A stretch of DNA of 64,000 bases, taken from Ptiloglossa arizonensis. Taxonomy: Eukaryota; Arthropoda; Insecta; Hymenoptera; Colletidae. Below are positions 49,263-62,301 of the stretch, piece after piece. Every line of letters starts with the position of its first letter. The first letter of the stretch is position 1. A program made the translations under genes and the position numbers. The notes beneath the pieces were generated by a model. That model saw nothing but the letters and a program-made list of their open reading frames with translations, was not told the DNA's origin and made no database searches. Location of the stretch: the NCBI RefSeq assembly GCF_051014685.1, contig NC_135049.1, positions 32,319,531 to 32,383,530 on the forward strand. Reading direction: 5' to 3'.

Positions 49263-52200
49263 TCAGTCAAAGGCTGCAGCCGTTGGTGCTACCTCGAGTA
49301 ACATCTGAAGAAAGGCATTTACTCCATCTGCGAATGGGAAAAGTAATATATTACGTTAGCAGTGTTCGTTAGCGTTAACGATCGATTCTATTAGTTGAAT
49401 TTATTCGCTTTCACTTACCCATAAATTTGGGCACATATCCGTATTTAACAAACGGGAGGTAGACAAGCATGCCCGCAAATATGAACCCGGTTGCGTACAA
49501 GTATTCAATTTGAGGCTTATCAATGATTGGCGCTATAATCAGGTACACAGAGATTCCAAGTACGAGCACAGGTATCACCAGCGGACATTTGTATGGTCGT
49601 GGATGATTCGGTCTGGTCCTTCTCATCACCAACAGAGCAAGCATTGCTCCGCCGTAAAAGATCCAAGCGGTAAATGAAAAAAAGTCGATCAAGGAGTCTA
49701 TGTTTCCAGATAATACCATCGTTCCTGATGGTATTTTATTAAAGAATTAGTACACGTATACCGGCGTATATATTTCGTCTTTATCTAGAATAAACGCATA
49801 AACGGTACCTGCAACGAGAGAGTGGAAGATGAGCCCTGGCGCAGGGGTAAAACGTCGCACGTGCACGTAACTAAGACAGTCGAGTAAATGACCCTCTCGG
49901 GACGCGGCAAAGCATAGTCTACCTGCTGCAAAGAGAGTACCATTTGCGGAACCGAACGTGCTGATTGCAACCGAAAGCGGCATGAGCCACGCCATAACGC
50001 CAAGAATCCGATTTCCAAATGTCTGCAAAACGTTACAGAAGGATGATGACTTTCGTATGATATTTTTTCTCTCAAGAAATCCGATCGATGTTAGCTCGAA
50101 AAAAAAAACAAGAAAAAGAATTCCGAGTACACGCGCACGTGTATTCTAATTCTTGGCTTCTAACCGAAACAACAACGGAATTACAGGTTGTCGTCTTACC
50201 ACTGCAACGGCTTCGCTTTCGATCATCTCCGACGGCGACATCACGGCTAGGTAAGAGATGTTTATCAACGCGTAACAAAGTGTAACGAGGGGTATACCGA
50301 TCATGATGGAACGTGGTAGATTTTTCGAGGGGTCTTTGATTTCTTCCGTGACGTAATTGAGATTGTTCCAACCGTCGTAAGCCCACAAGCCGGTGTAAAA
50401 GGCCGTGGCTAGTCTGCCGATGTTTACGGTATTGCCGTCCATCGTGTCGAAAGCACCTTTAAGATGTTGCGTGTTACCCTGTATCAGCTTATAAGAACCG
50501 CCGGCGATTACAACGAGTATGGCGATCAATTTGGCCGCGGTGAATGCGTTCTGCACACCCGTGGCCAGATTAACGCTGTAACAATTCACCAGCAGTATAA
50601 GTATGATCGCCAGGAGCGCTACGATCTTGACGACTTCCTCGGGTGGATCGCAATCGGCCGCGAACGCTTCCACCGCATATTGGGCGAACGAGAGGCATAT
50701 GATCGCCATCTGAGACGGTTTCAGGACCAACGTGGAGACCCACGAGAAGAGGAAAGCAGGCGGTGCGCCGAACGCGTCCATAAAGTATGCGTATTCGGCG
50801 CCGCTGCTCGTGTTCATTGTACCTAGCTCGGCGTACGCCAACGCGCCGCACAGACTCAACAGACCGCAGGCCGTCCATACGAGGAAGCTGATTCCGATAC
50901 TGCCAGTTCGAACTAAAAGCCCTGACGGCGAAACGAATATCCCGGAACCTGGAGCGGAACAAGGAACATACACGTTACGAAATCAAATTCCAACGAGAAA
51001 TTCTATCGAATGTGCGCGCGCGCTCGTACTCGCTCGCTCGCTAGTCGATCGTTACCTATCATGGTACCAACGATTAGAGCCACCCCACTGACGAGTCCCA
51101 CCCGTCTCTTGAGGTGAACAGAGTTGTTCTCCTCTGGGTCCGTCCCCTCCAGCCCTCCACCCCCTCCACCCCCGTCTTCGTCATCTCCCAAATCCCCAGA
51201 TTTAGTTTCTTTTTGTTTCCGTTCGTGTAGCTGTTGTTGTTGATGTTGAAACGGCATCGCACCAACAGAGTTCCAGCCGTTGCTGCTCCCATTGCTCCTG
51301 GCTGATCGCGAGACCAACGTCGACTCGGGAACTCCGATCCAACCACCGGCTTGTTGCTGTTGCTGCGGCTGATTGCCGTTGCTCGTCTGTGGATCATGTC
51401 CCACGGTAGCTGAAACAATTCATATTACGTTTTCACTCCTCTGCCCGATTTCCTCCGAACGGATCTCATCGGTTACCACCGTTTAAAACATAATAAGATT
51501 AAAGGTCTACCCAATGGTATGCACTAACTTAAGAACACACTATTCTCTGAAACGATGGACCATTATGATCCAAGGAATTTCACCGAAACAGGATCGTACG
51601 GTTACCTTCGTACATAATTCACGAGACTTTATTATTGGACGACTTCAAACAAGTATCGACTTCCGCGAAGGAATGTGAATTTTACCCGTCATTGATTCTT
51701 AACATTTACCGTCACCGGTTATCGGTAATTAACGTCAAATCTTTCAACATTCTCCACTCCCGCGCGAGTATAAACGCGTAAACGGGGCGTCCCACGGAGA
51801 CAAAAACGTTTCACTTATATCGTCATTCGTATCGTTTTAGTGACTAGGAAACACCTGTTCGATACAGCCTGTAAAATCGGCGCCGGTAGTTGCCCCTCTA
51901 GCGATTCTTAACCTTCGTTTCGCGAATCTTTTAAATTTTTATTCCATCTTTTTTTTCTTTTTTTTTTTATTACTCAAAGTTTGTAAACAACTGCGCTGGT
52001 TGTTTATACTTTCTAAAGCGCGCTGTGAACTTGAAAAGGTTAAGAACCACTGTGTCGTTCGAAAAATGTTTTGCGGTTCAAATCACGCGACCGTATCGCG
52101 TCGCTTCCTTCTCGTGACTGCTTGTGACCGACGAAAGATTAGCGAAACGGCTCATACAAATTCCCGAGGGGATATGGTAAGCGGCAAATCGCTGAATTTT

Positions 52201-55200
52201 GTATTTATGTCGCCACGTGACGTACAATATTATATTATTATCTTTGGGACGTTGCTGCTACCGTAATAGTTCGCGTGGCCGGTTGCCAAAAGATTTCTCG
52301 TGACCGAGATCGTTATGCCTTCTTTACGCGTTTCGTCGCACAATAGGACGATACGCAAAACAAGCGCACGCGAGGTAAATTTGCGCGCGTGTATCGAAAC
52401 GGACTCAATACCGAGTTTATCGATCCGTTTCCGTATTTTGGTTCGAGATTCGTATCGGGCTGCGATTCGTACCGCCGCGTTCGCGTCGAAAATCGATATT
52501 ATCGATCTACGAAGCCAGTAACGCAGCCACGCAGTCGTTGCTTACATACGTGGATACGTATATAACGCGCAATACGAGCACGTTGCATTCTTTCAAAACG
52601 AATTCAGTCTTGAAGCGATTGAACGCTCGTACCGCGCCAGGCGAACCGAGTGTGGTTTCAACTTCAAGGTGACCTTTCGATAAAGAACTATCGATTTTCG
52701 CGACGCAGTTACGATGTTCGATCGTATTAAAATATTGTCCACCTTGAAAATGTCGTTTATTTTCTTCTCCCGTAAGGTCCGTTCGACTCGTGACTTTTTT
52801 TTGTCCGATGCTCGCCTCGATGTTCCGATAAAGCACGGTCGACTCGGTTGTTCGCTATTCTCTCGACATTTTGGTCATAGCTTCCGCATAGTTTACGAAA
52901 CTGTGCACGACATTTCGGGCGAGCAAACGAAATTAGGAATTTACCATCGAATCGTATTCGTTGAAAGAATTTTGTACAAACTGCTGATCGCAACAAGTAA
53001 TTTGCGTCGTTCCGGTATAGCAACGCGTAGATATTGCTTACGCGCGGGAATTTAAAACCAAAATTATTTCCGAATTGGTTTCCAAGAACGAAAGTCTGCC
53101 ACGAATTTGTGGCTGCATTTTCTGGCTTTGGCACGATGCAACCCCGTCATGAATTTTACAATTGATTTATGCGACCGAGACGAAATGCATTGTCTCGAAA
53201 ACTATTCGAAGTGTTACATAAAATGTTTCTACGAAGCGAAAAGAAAGATGGAAAGAAGGAAGGTTTCTGTTATCTCACGTCACTCAGTTGCGATGTTATT
53301 GCGTAGTTTTTAATCCAGACAAGAGTGTCAAGAGTACGAGGAACGTAATACGATCTTGTTTAAAAGCAATCGCGGCCAATATTTTCTTCTATCGTTGAAC
53401 GATGTAATTGCTCGACACAAGGGAAAGATGAGTTTAATGGTTTTAAACGGTTCAAGTAACAGAGCTGTTGTTCGATAAAAGGTGATTGCCACCGGGCACG
53501 TTTCTTCTCGCGCGACGACGCACCGTGAATTAAGTTGCAAATTCTTTCGAAACGGTAACACGATATACACACACACACACATATGCATACACGTATGTGT
53601 ATAGGTACTGCTAAACATTTACGTCCGCAGAGTTTAATCGGCAACTTCTATCAATAGCGTAACACGAACGTACATTTGATTGCATCTCTTTCGAGGAATA
53701 GCCTTCCATTATTTGCGCGCGTCAACTGTATTTAAATCCCGTATTCCGTAAGACCGTGGAACGACGACGACGACGATTATCGCCGGTACTTATTCGGGAT
53801 TAACGATCGAACCGTATAATCGTTTTTAAATCGTTCCATTGTGATCGACTATCGCGGTGATCCAATTACGTTTAATTGATCGTACGAAAGAAACCGATCT
53901 TCGCGCGAGAACGTGGTCACGATCGATTACGTTTATGACAAAGGTCGAATCGATCGTAAAATGAACATTATGTGGTGTCTAGAAGCTGTTGAATTCGTTT
54001 GACCGACTCTCGTGCCGAACGGCACGAATTTGTACGGTTTTCTCGCAGCACGAGGCACTGCGACGTTGAACGCGGAGTATATGCAACCGACTATAGAGTA
54101 TTGTGCGAGAAGAACGTCTTTTGCGTCGCGACTCGTGACCAACGTTTGCCTCGAGTTCGATGCAGTCGACGACACGTGGTTGATGGTGACCTACTCTGCG
54201 AACCGTAGGGTCTACACTCGGAAAGGTTCGATTCGACGTTGTGCGAACCTCTTACATCGATCGAAAATCGTGCGAGCGTGCTTAAATATTCGACGCCTCG
54301 TACAGCCCGTGTAAACGTGTCGATGATTTTCGTTTCGTCCTATCGATCACGGTGTGTGCTCGCCATTGTCTTATAACTCGGAGCAGATAGGCCTTTTATC
54401 GTGCATTAAATATAAATTGAAATCGAAACGACGTTTCGTGTATAGAAGACACGGGGGACGTCGACTAACCACCGGCAAGAGTTTTCACAGGTTCGAACTT
54501 GGAGGACGTATTCGAGGACACGATGTAATTATAATATTTCTTTTCGTCGCGATGAACCCGACTCTCTTTCGAACACATTCGACCCAGATAGTAACCAAAT
54601 ACCATTGAGAAGAATAACGGCTCGTATTGGTTTGCGTGCAAAGGGCATAATTGGCTTAAACGGAACGTATCGCCGTTGTCTCTCTCCGTCGAGTGATACG
54701 ATGAGAACTCGTTTGTCTATTTGCGACCACTTCGTACGGCACACATCCATTGTGAGACGTTAAAAATAAACTCGGGAACTCGAACGTGGGAAGAGTGTTC
54801 GATCGGAATCGAACTTGTATCCATAATGCTCGTTCGTCCGCGAGAAGGCATTCCTCCCGCGCGAATTCCAATTCCAGACGTAATCGTACGGTGTCCAATT
54901 CCTCGATAATTCTTGGCATTTTCTTCGATACTTTGATTCTTAAAAATCAACGCAGGAAGAAAGCACGATCGAGTAGATAACGAAAATTACGGACAAGTAA
55001 AACGTGTTCTCGACTTCGATAAATGTCTTCGGGATCGCCAAATCGCGGAGAGAATCGAAGAGGAAACGCGCGGGAGATATTCTCGGAATATCTTAAGGAT
55101 TCCGTGCACTCTGCAAACTCGAGTTTCCCGTTTCGCGGGATGACGCAACTGCTCGTGGATTTTGCGATTCGCGCTCTCTTGAATTGCATAACGAGTGGTT

Positions 55201-56282
55201 TTTACCACATTTCGACTTAACGAACATTTCCGTTTCGACTCGACATCACCGTTGCGAATTCCGCTTTGGAACGGTTCGTTGAATCGTCTGCATAGGTATC
55301 CATGCCAATTACGCGCGACTGTAAACAACCAAAATTGCCAAGATCAAACGATACACGTGTAAACGGTATACGTTGAACGTTACATACGTGTTTGTATTAC
55401 ACGTTACGATCTTAGGGTCAAAATACTTTGAATACCCGTTTACATCAAGTAGCATTCCGATAAACGAACGACGAAAAAAAAAAATAACTATACATTTTCT
55501 CATATTTTTGCGTTCGCGATCAATTATTTTCCTTGATTTCGAAACGAGCTCGATCCGTGCAACGGTTTTGGCTTATCAAATTTCGTAATGCAAGGAAGAG
55601 TTTCGTACGCTTTTATACCGGTATGAAAATCTACCGGACGGAACGGAAACATTCGTACACAATTAGCTCCAACAACAGCTGGGCGAAGCAAAACTAGAAT
55701 CATGCATCTTGGCACGCACGTGCTTTCTCGTTCTATAACTCAAACACGAGCATGCACCAACAGGTTTTGTTCGATCGAAGCATTGTGTCCTTTCCGCGAA
55801 GATTTCGACATATTCTGCATCTGATTTACGCAGATCGATCAATGTCCGCCCGGTGACGTTCGTTTCGTTTACGATCGCTAATAGCCGTATTTGTTTGCCA
55901 AAATCAAGGATAAACAAATTTTCGTTTCTTTATCGTGTGAAATATTACGGAAGCGTTTCTATTCTGGGATTTAAATGTTTCCGCGCTTCTCGAAATCTTT
56001 CGCATTGTACAAGAATCGTGCACGTCTGACGCAACGTTCGTATAGCTCAACAGTTTTGACGAGAGGGCCTTTTCCCAAGAATGGGATTCGCGCTTATGAA
56101 TGAAGTGGGTCACTTCACTGACCCGGCGAGGGTAAAAAGCGCGCGAATCTTTCCAATTACGAACAAGTGCCTCTAGCGTCGGATAAGTATGACAATGTCG
56201 CGCGGTAAAAGGATAGAAACAACGGCCGACGTTGGACAAGGAATAAGCGTCGCTCACCTCGTTTGAAGGGCGCGACATGCAT
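49263..56282 (-). CDS. b(0,+)-type amino acid transporter, SLC7 light-chain family
   Basis: Exons on the minus strand, 5' to 3': 56258-56282 (proposed start), 51056-51409, 50200-50948, 49809-50022, 49419-49724 and 49263-49327; 570 residues. Phases 1, 1, 0, 1 and 1 agree. About 120 residues of hydrophilic N-terminus carry a poly-Gln run, a DDEDGGGGGGG stretch and many Ser. They are followed by a 12-helix APC transporter opening with RVGLVSGVALIVGTMIGSGI. Later come KPSQMAIICLSFAQY, FYTGLWAYDGWNNLNYVTEE, REGHLLDCLSYVHVRRFTPAP and the C-terminal NAFLQMLLEVAP, matching SLC7A9 most closely. Such proteins exchange cationic and neutral amino acids with a heavy-chain partner. The first exon (8 codons plus one base) is inferred from an ATG and a strong CGAG/GTGAGC donor that fits the required phase. 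Confidence 0.85.
51410..56257 (-). other. Large first intron of the SLC7-type transporter gene
   Basis: 4.85 kb, more GC- and CpG-rich than the neighbouring gene block. It contains a T-rich run at 51950-51969, an AC microsatellite at 53567 and a short GAC repeat near 53763. Open frames are short and Arg-rich on both strands, with no domain; I see no nested gene. Confidence 0.5.
53567..53580 (+). repeat. (AC)n microsatellite
   Basis: Seven AC units followed by an alternating purine-pyrimidine stretch to about 53601. Confidence 0.85.
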
Positions 56283-59098
56283 GACTCTAAGAGGGACCGA
56301 TAAGAAGGGCGGACTGTGAGACCGCCTCTCATGACACTGCGCCGACTTTTCGGTGCAACCACTGCCTTTGCCAGACTACAGCTGTCTTCTGCTCGCCGTC
56401 TGACTCTCTTCTCGCGCGTCTCTTGTTCGAGGTTCGAGGGGTGACCGTTTCGTGCGCCCTTCTTCCTTGCCTGGATTCTCTAACGATGGCACCGCTGCGA
56501 TCTCTTCTTCCGTCTTCGATTCGAGTACTTCCGATCGAGCTCTTCTACCGCGAATTCCTCGTTTGCGTCGTATTGGCCGAGTCGTACGAGGCTATAATAT
56601 CACACCACGATAAACACTGATCCAGCTCCGACGATGAACTGGGCGTTTGACAGAGGGAGACGTACCCGCCGAATAGCGAATAGGAACGAGGTCGGGTAGG
56701 GGAACTGTGAAAGCGAGAGGGAAGGAAGGATGGACGCCGGAGCGCCCAGCGTCGGCGCCCGAACTCGCTCGATATCGTTTTTCCGTCTTTCGAGTTCTAT
56801 CGGATACCTATGAATTCACCTCGTAATCCCTTAACTGTTTCCTATTTTTTAATCCAGACCGATACCGTATCTGTGGATTCACCTTGCGTCCACTCAATTC
56901 CGCGTTACTTCTCTTTCAAATCGAATCCAGACTAGGTACAGACAAGAAACATTCTTTGTTTTCCTCCTCGAATATCGAAAGGGAATTTTCTCCAATGGGT
57001 GTAATTAAACTAAACGAGTAAATCTACGATTTCGTATGGAATGAAATAATGAATTTTCGATCTTTACGTCGCTTTGAATATTTTTCATAACATACATTTG
57101 ATCATTTTTGAAAAAAGTACGCGATGGATAGAAAGTTAAATCTTAAGTCGACGTTCGTTTAATATTTCCAATGCTGATATTTTCGTCGGTGAAATCAACG
57201 ATTAGGAGCTTTGTTCGACTGAGACAAGTCAAGCATACAATTGCGAACAAAATAGTGGAATTTTCGAGTCTTTGTTTAATAGTGTTTCACAAGCTGCAAG
57301 GTCTAAAGAAATTTACAATCGTATCGTGCGTTAATTTAAAAGTACTACAGTCGGATACTATACATGTCCTATTCGAAGCTGTTAACGCGTCAAACGGTAT
57401 AACTATTAATGCGTTTCTTCAAACACAAACGACGTAATTATATTTAACATCTCCTCGAAACTTCTACATCTGTAAATAAATTGTCTCTCGTGAACAAAAA
57501 TTACAGAAAAATTTATCCTATTTACTCTATTCCTTTGATTAAGTATTCTATGATCTGATCCTTACATCATTGGTTTATCAAGTTTCTAATCAAGAGTTCG
57601 TCCAATCAAGACTGGCTTTTCCGTTATATTTATTTAAATAACCTATTTAATGTAGAAACTATTTCAACTTTTTTGCATAAATATCTAAGAAATAAATTAT
57701 AAGTTTCAATATATGTATACTATTTTTATCGTACGTAAATAAATTTAACGGTAAGAACTTGCTTCTTATACACGGTTATACTCTTATTGATCGGATCAAT
57801 GTTCTGAATTGTGTATTGCAAAAATGAATAAATATAAATTTCAATTTTGGACTTGTACATTAATTTTTTGGTTAAAGCTAGTGTAATCGAACAATTTTAC
57901 AATTTAAACTATAGAAGTTACAAAATTTTAATAGTAAAGTAAATTTCAATTTTGTCGACCAGAATTACACAGTTTGCTACTGTTGGTCATATTTGGACTT
58001 CAGGAACTTACTTTATCTTCTATGCAATATACACGATGAGACACAATGTTAACGCTCCAAAAATTTCCTTACAAGTAAAAATGTCCGAGGAAGAAATTAT
58101 TAGGTTTGAAGGGTAAATCAATTTTGTTACGGTCTGGATATTTTTTTACATTTGAAAATCGTCAGTATGTACGACGTTGTAGCTAATATCAAGATAAGCT
58201 CAACGTTTCGTAACGACGAAATTTTCAAATGATCTGGGGTATGAACATTTTTTATAAAGTAATCGAGAAAATAAAAGACAATTTACCGTAACAAAATTTA
58301 ATATGTTTTATGGTACGTGCATTATATATCGATATTCTGTCTTATTTTTGAATATTTCTATTTATGTGTGAATTGTTGTATTCAATACATAAAACATAAC
58401 AAAAAGTAGTTTATTTTTATTATACACATAAGTTTACAATAAATGTTTAATAAATTTGATTTGTAAAATGCAGTCGTTCACAATATGTTGGAAAAGTAAA
58501 AACTCTTTGCTCTTTCGGTGTATGTTAATTTACTATTTAAATATAAGGATATCAATCAACTTTAAATACCTTTTTCATTGCGACGAGATTATTCAGTATT
58601 AATCTAAATTTTTCTTCAAATTCTTTAACTAGAAGTTGCTCTGTTAATATTTTTTATATTTTTTAATATACTTGTTACATATAGGTACGTTTATCTATAA
58701 AAGAAGATAAGTATTTTAAAACAATAATTGCACTTGATAAGCTTTTGAAAAAATTGCCATTACTTATCTCTCCTTTTTTTGCGATTCGAACTCTGTTTCT
58801 TTATGTTCCAGGAAATCCAATGCAATGGTATAAGTTAAATTGATTTAATCTTATATTTATAATTAATATATTGATATTCTACATGTATATGAACCTGTAT
58901 GTAAGTATTTATACATAGATCTTTCAGTTTCATTGTATTAAATGAACTTTTGCATTTTGTTTTCTTTATGCTAGGCCAGTTTTTGTATGTGCAACGTCAT
59001 GTTGTAAAAATATTGTGATAATGTGCATATTCAATAATTATTCATAACAATTATTTATGTATAATACAAATTACAAAAAAATAAATATTAGGAATGAT
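56283..59098. other. Transporter 5' region and AT-rich spacer up to cytochrome b5
   Basis: The part up to about 56.77 kb is GC-rich and contains the likely promoter and 5'-UTR of the SLC7-type gene, transcribed leftward. From 56.8 to 59.1 kb the DNA is AT-rich with no credible coding frame. Its right end contains the 3'-UTR of cytochrome b5 on the minus strand. No repeat family was recognised. Confidence 0.55.
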
Positions 59099-60132
59099 TC
59101 AATACGATTTGATAAAAAAACGATAGACAAGAGTCGCCAGAACTCCAAGTGCAATAGGAATCAGCCACGATCTCCAAGAACCACTGCAATTGCCAATCAT
59201 CACATCATGATGCAGCATCGACTATTTACATATTATATGTTTTACACTTTAATAATGTTACAAATCTGGATAGCACAAATTTAACTCACGAATATGGTAT
59301 ACTCTGTAGAGACAGATACATATATATATATATATATATATACACAAAGCACATAAGCACATTGTTATTAGTACAGTAAGCATGTTCCTGTAATAGTTAA
59401 AAGTTAGATCTTCAATTGTGCTATCCGATAAATAGTAACATAGAACAGTTATAAAATAACAAATACAATACAAATACAGATAGATAGTTAGTAGCAAAAT
59501 TTGTACTTGTAATGTCTGTATTTGTCAATAGCATATGCACGTAACAACATTAATTGCTATAAAAGACAATTTTAAAAGAGATAATTTACCTGGAATTATC
59601 TTCTTCGGATGTTGCGTTCGATTCATAGGCAGTTTCCTTTGTTTTTTCTTCCTACAATTAAGAGATAATTTCTGTTTTATGAAAACTAACTATTCTTTTT
59701 CATAAACAATATCATGCAAGATGTAAACATTATACTCTACACATACTTCTAAAATTTCTCCGATTTTTAATGGCTCCATCATTTGTCTGGCATTGCTCGA
59801 GTGTCCAATATCTTCGAAGGATTCTGTACCATCACGGCCAGCGTGTTCCAGAAGAATTTCTTCTCCACCAGGATGCTAAAATTTCGAATGCAGAAACGAT
59901 TATTTTGACATGAGTTTTATTGAAAAAATGTGTTAATTAAAACAAACTAAAGTATAAAATATTATAATTGTAAAAAAATGATGATATCAACCGTATTAAG
60001 AAATGAAGTTAAATCATAAACTCCATTGTTTATAATAATCCACACATCGTTCTTGGATACGTGCTTGCTAACTTCTTCCGTCGTATATAATTTGGGAGAA
60101 ACAGCATCAGCAGTAGTATTCTCGGACGCCAT
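59099..60132 (-). CDS. Cyt-b5: Cytochrome b5, ER tail-anchored
   Basis: Exons 59992-60132, 59747-59875, 59590-59651 and 59099-59183 on the minus strand give 138 residues; phases 0, 0 and 2 agree. The heme-binding domain has [10 protein letters not shown] near residue 15, [14 protein letters not shown] with axial His48, and DIGHSS with axial His72. The 24-residue spacing of the two heme ligands is that of the family. The last exon encodes a single C-terminal membrane segment ([18 protein letters not shown]) and a short luminal tail. It supplies electrons to ER desaturases, elongases and some P450s. The intron before the last exon carries an AT microsatellite. The gene is divergent from the torsin gene. 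Confidence 0.95.
59319..59342 (+). repeat. (TA)n microsatellite in a cytochrome b5 intron
   Basis: Twelve TA units between 59319 and 59342, within intron 59184-59589. Confidence 0.9.
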
Positions 60133-61007
60133 ATTTTTTCTTCTTAAAGGAGACAATAGTTGTAAGAAGGTATTCGAATATTATATAAACACCACTGAAA
60201 GGAATGAATAATGTATTAAGTATAAACGATCGTATACTGTTCAAACTAGTATCACGTTAACTTTCGGTAAGAAGATGATCGTTATACAAGGGATATTTTT
60301 CAATAACTTATCGGTTATCTGTAGCCACAACCACACACTGCATTCAACGAATCGGTTAGTAGATGGTATGAATCTTATACACGCATATCTATGATAGTAA
60401 CGGTCTTTGCTGATAAGTTTTCCCTAATGACAACTTTTGGAATTTCTTAAAGTAGCCAGTAATTTTTGTTCATTATTGCGATAATTTCGACCAATAGTTG
60501 AGTCAATTGCAAAAAATATAATAGTAACTTTATATCATGAGATTAAAGTAATTTTGTATAACTAAAAAATACATGAAAATTAAATACTTAAAGAGATTCG
60601 TAAAATTTTAATATTTAATATCTGTTAGAATGAGTAATTATTCCTTAAAAATTCGGTTTTCGTCAATGTGGCGGAATCTATGATTTAAAGTTAGATATGT
60701 TAAATGTTTGAATTAGCATCATTTATATTTGTTATCATTTATATTTTCAAATTGATAGAAATTATATGCTTTGAAAGCGGGCCAATAAGATGTTTCGATT
60801 CGTACAAATTTATAAAATTGATACAAGTTGAGTGTTGGTATTTAAATTGAATGCAGTAGGTTTATATTATGAATATAATTTGATTATATTTTTCATAAAT
60901 TTATACTACGGTATAGAATTTTCGATAATTTATTTCAGGTTGTGACAATTGAAGATTAAGTTTTATCAAATACGGTTCTTTTTATGACAATCAAACAATA
61001 ATAGAAA
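60133..61007. promoter_or_regulatory. Divergent Cyt-b5 / torsin intergenic region
   Basis: 875 bp between two opposed start codons, moderately AT-rich. It contains a TAGTAGATGGTATGA element at 60358-60372 that resembles the CTCF-like motifs of the DUSP12/SURF4 region but is weaker. No coding frame of interest was seen. Confidence 0.5.
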
Positions 61008-62301
61008 ATGAATTTTACCAGTATTTTGTGGAAATGGTTCTTTGTTAGTTTTCTAACGAATTGTGTGAAATGTGAGATTTCCTTGTCAGCAATGACATCG
61101 TCTTTATATTCTGTCGTTTATAATACAGTGACGTCTGTACCGTGTAAATTTTCAGAATGTTGTACCGATGCATACGTTTCCCCTGACATAAATAGTAAGT
61201 ACATCAACTAGAAGAGTGTAATATTGCAGATACATTATCCACTAGGAAAATACTATATATGTATGTACACAATTAATTGCATTAATTGTATGTATGTATC
61301 TGTTTGGTAGTGTTAGATGACATTCTTAATACCGAACTTTATGGGCAAGACATTGCTCATCATGTAGTTATAAATGCCTTACGTGGCCACTTAAGTTCGT
61401 CTAATCCTCCAAAAGCTTTGGCCATGAGTTTTCATGGCCCTCCAGGAACTGGTAAAACTTATGTAGCTCAAATGATTGCTCAATCCTTTTACCAAAAGAG
61501 TACTCATAGTCAGTTTTATCATTTTTTCAATGGTCGTAATGATTTTCCTTTGGAAAAAGATGTAGAGCGTTACAAGGTATATTTTTGGTATAATTATACC
61601 TTTCGATTAAAAATCGAAGAACACATGTATATAATGATTCATATTTGTAAATTACAGTGTAAATTATTTTTTATATTATGTTATTTTGTCTTGTACAGGA
61701 AGAATTACGTGAAACTATCATCCAAAGTTTAATAAAATGTGATAGATCAATGTTTGTATTTGATGAAGTGGATAAAATGCCAGAAGGTTTATTAAATGTT
61801 CTTGTACCGTTTTTGGATTATACTACATTGTTCAAATCAACTAGACTCATGGGCAATTCATTAAATACAAGGAAAGCAATTTATATACTCTTGTCTAATA
61901 CTGGCAGTTCACGAATTGTACAACGTTTACTGACTCTTTGGGAAGAAGGCAAGCATAGACATACAACTAAACTTCAAGATTTTGAGAATTTAATAAGTGT
62001 TGGAGCATTTAATGAAAAAGGTGGTCTTTATCATAGTGATACAATAGGCACCAGCCTAATAGATCATTATGTGCCGTTTTTACCACTTGAAGAAGTACAT
62101 GTGAGAAAGTGTTTAAAAAAAGCATTTGTCCAGAGAAGTAGTGTTCCTACTGATGATATGGTAGAGGAGGTACTCTCTTATGTGGTTTTTGGACCTCCTC
62201 CGCATAATCTTTATGCAACTGCTGGATGTAAAAGACTGGAACAGAAAGTAGCTTCTATCATATATGCTCAAAAAAAGAAATCAGAAAAACAGGAATTGTA
62301 G
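61008..62301 (+). CDS. Torsin: Torsin-like ER-lumenal AAA+ ATPase
   Basis: Exons 61008-61194, 61311-61576 and 61699-62301 give 351 residues; phases 1 and 0 agree. An N-terminal hydrophobic stretch (WKWFFVSFLTNC) is a likely signal peptide. The AAA+ domain shows LYGQDIAHHVVINALRGHL, Walker A GPPGTGKT at about 105-112, Walker B FVFDEVDKM, LSNTGSSRI (sensor 1) and the torsin sensor-2 region TAGCKRLEQK with its Gly-Cys-Lys. HYVPFLPLEEVHVRKCL is also typical of torsins. The C-terminus ends KQEL, resembling an ER-retention tetrapeptide. Torsins act in ER and nuclear-envelope remodelling with LAP1/LULL1-type cofactors. The odd point is Thr at the end of Walker A, where torsins usually carry Asn. Confidence 0.92.

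Noticed and set aside
49739..49808. Read-through end of transporter exon 4
   Set aside because: The frame continues to a stop, but the CAG/GTACCG donor at 49809/49808 joins exon 5 with exactly the family spacing (LVAGTMVLSGNIDSL).
55904..56362. 152-codon open frame near the transporter promoter
   Set aside because: It overlaps the proposed 5'-UTR and start exon in another frame, without domain or splice support.
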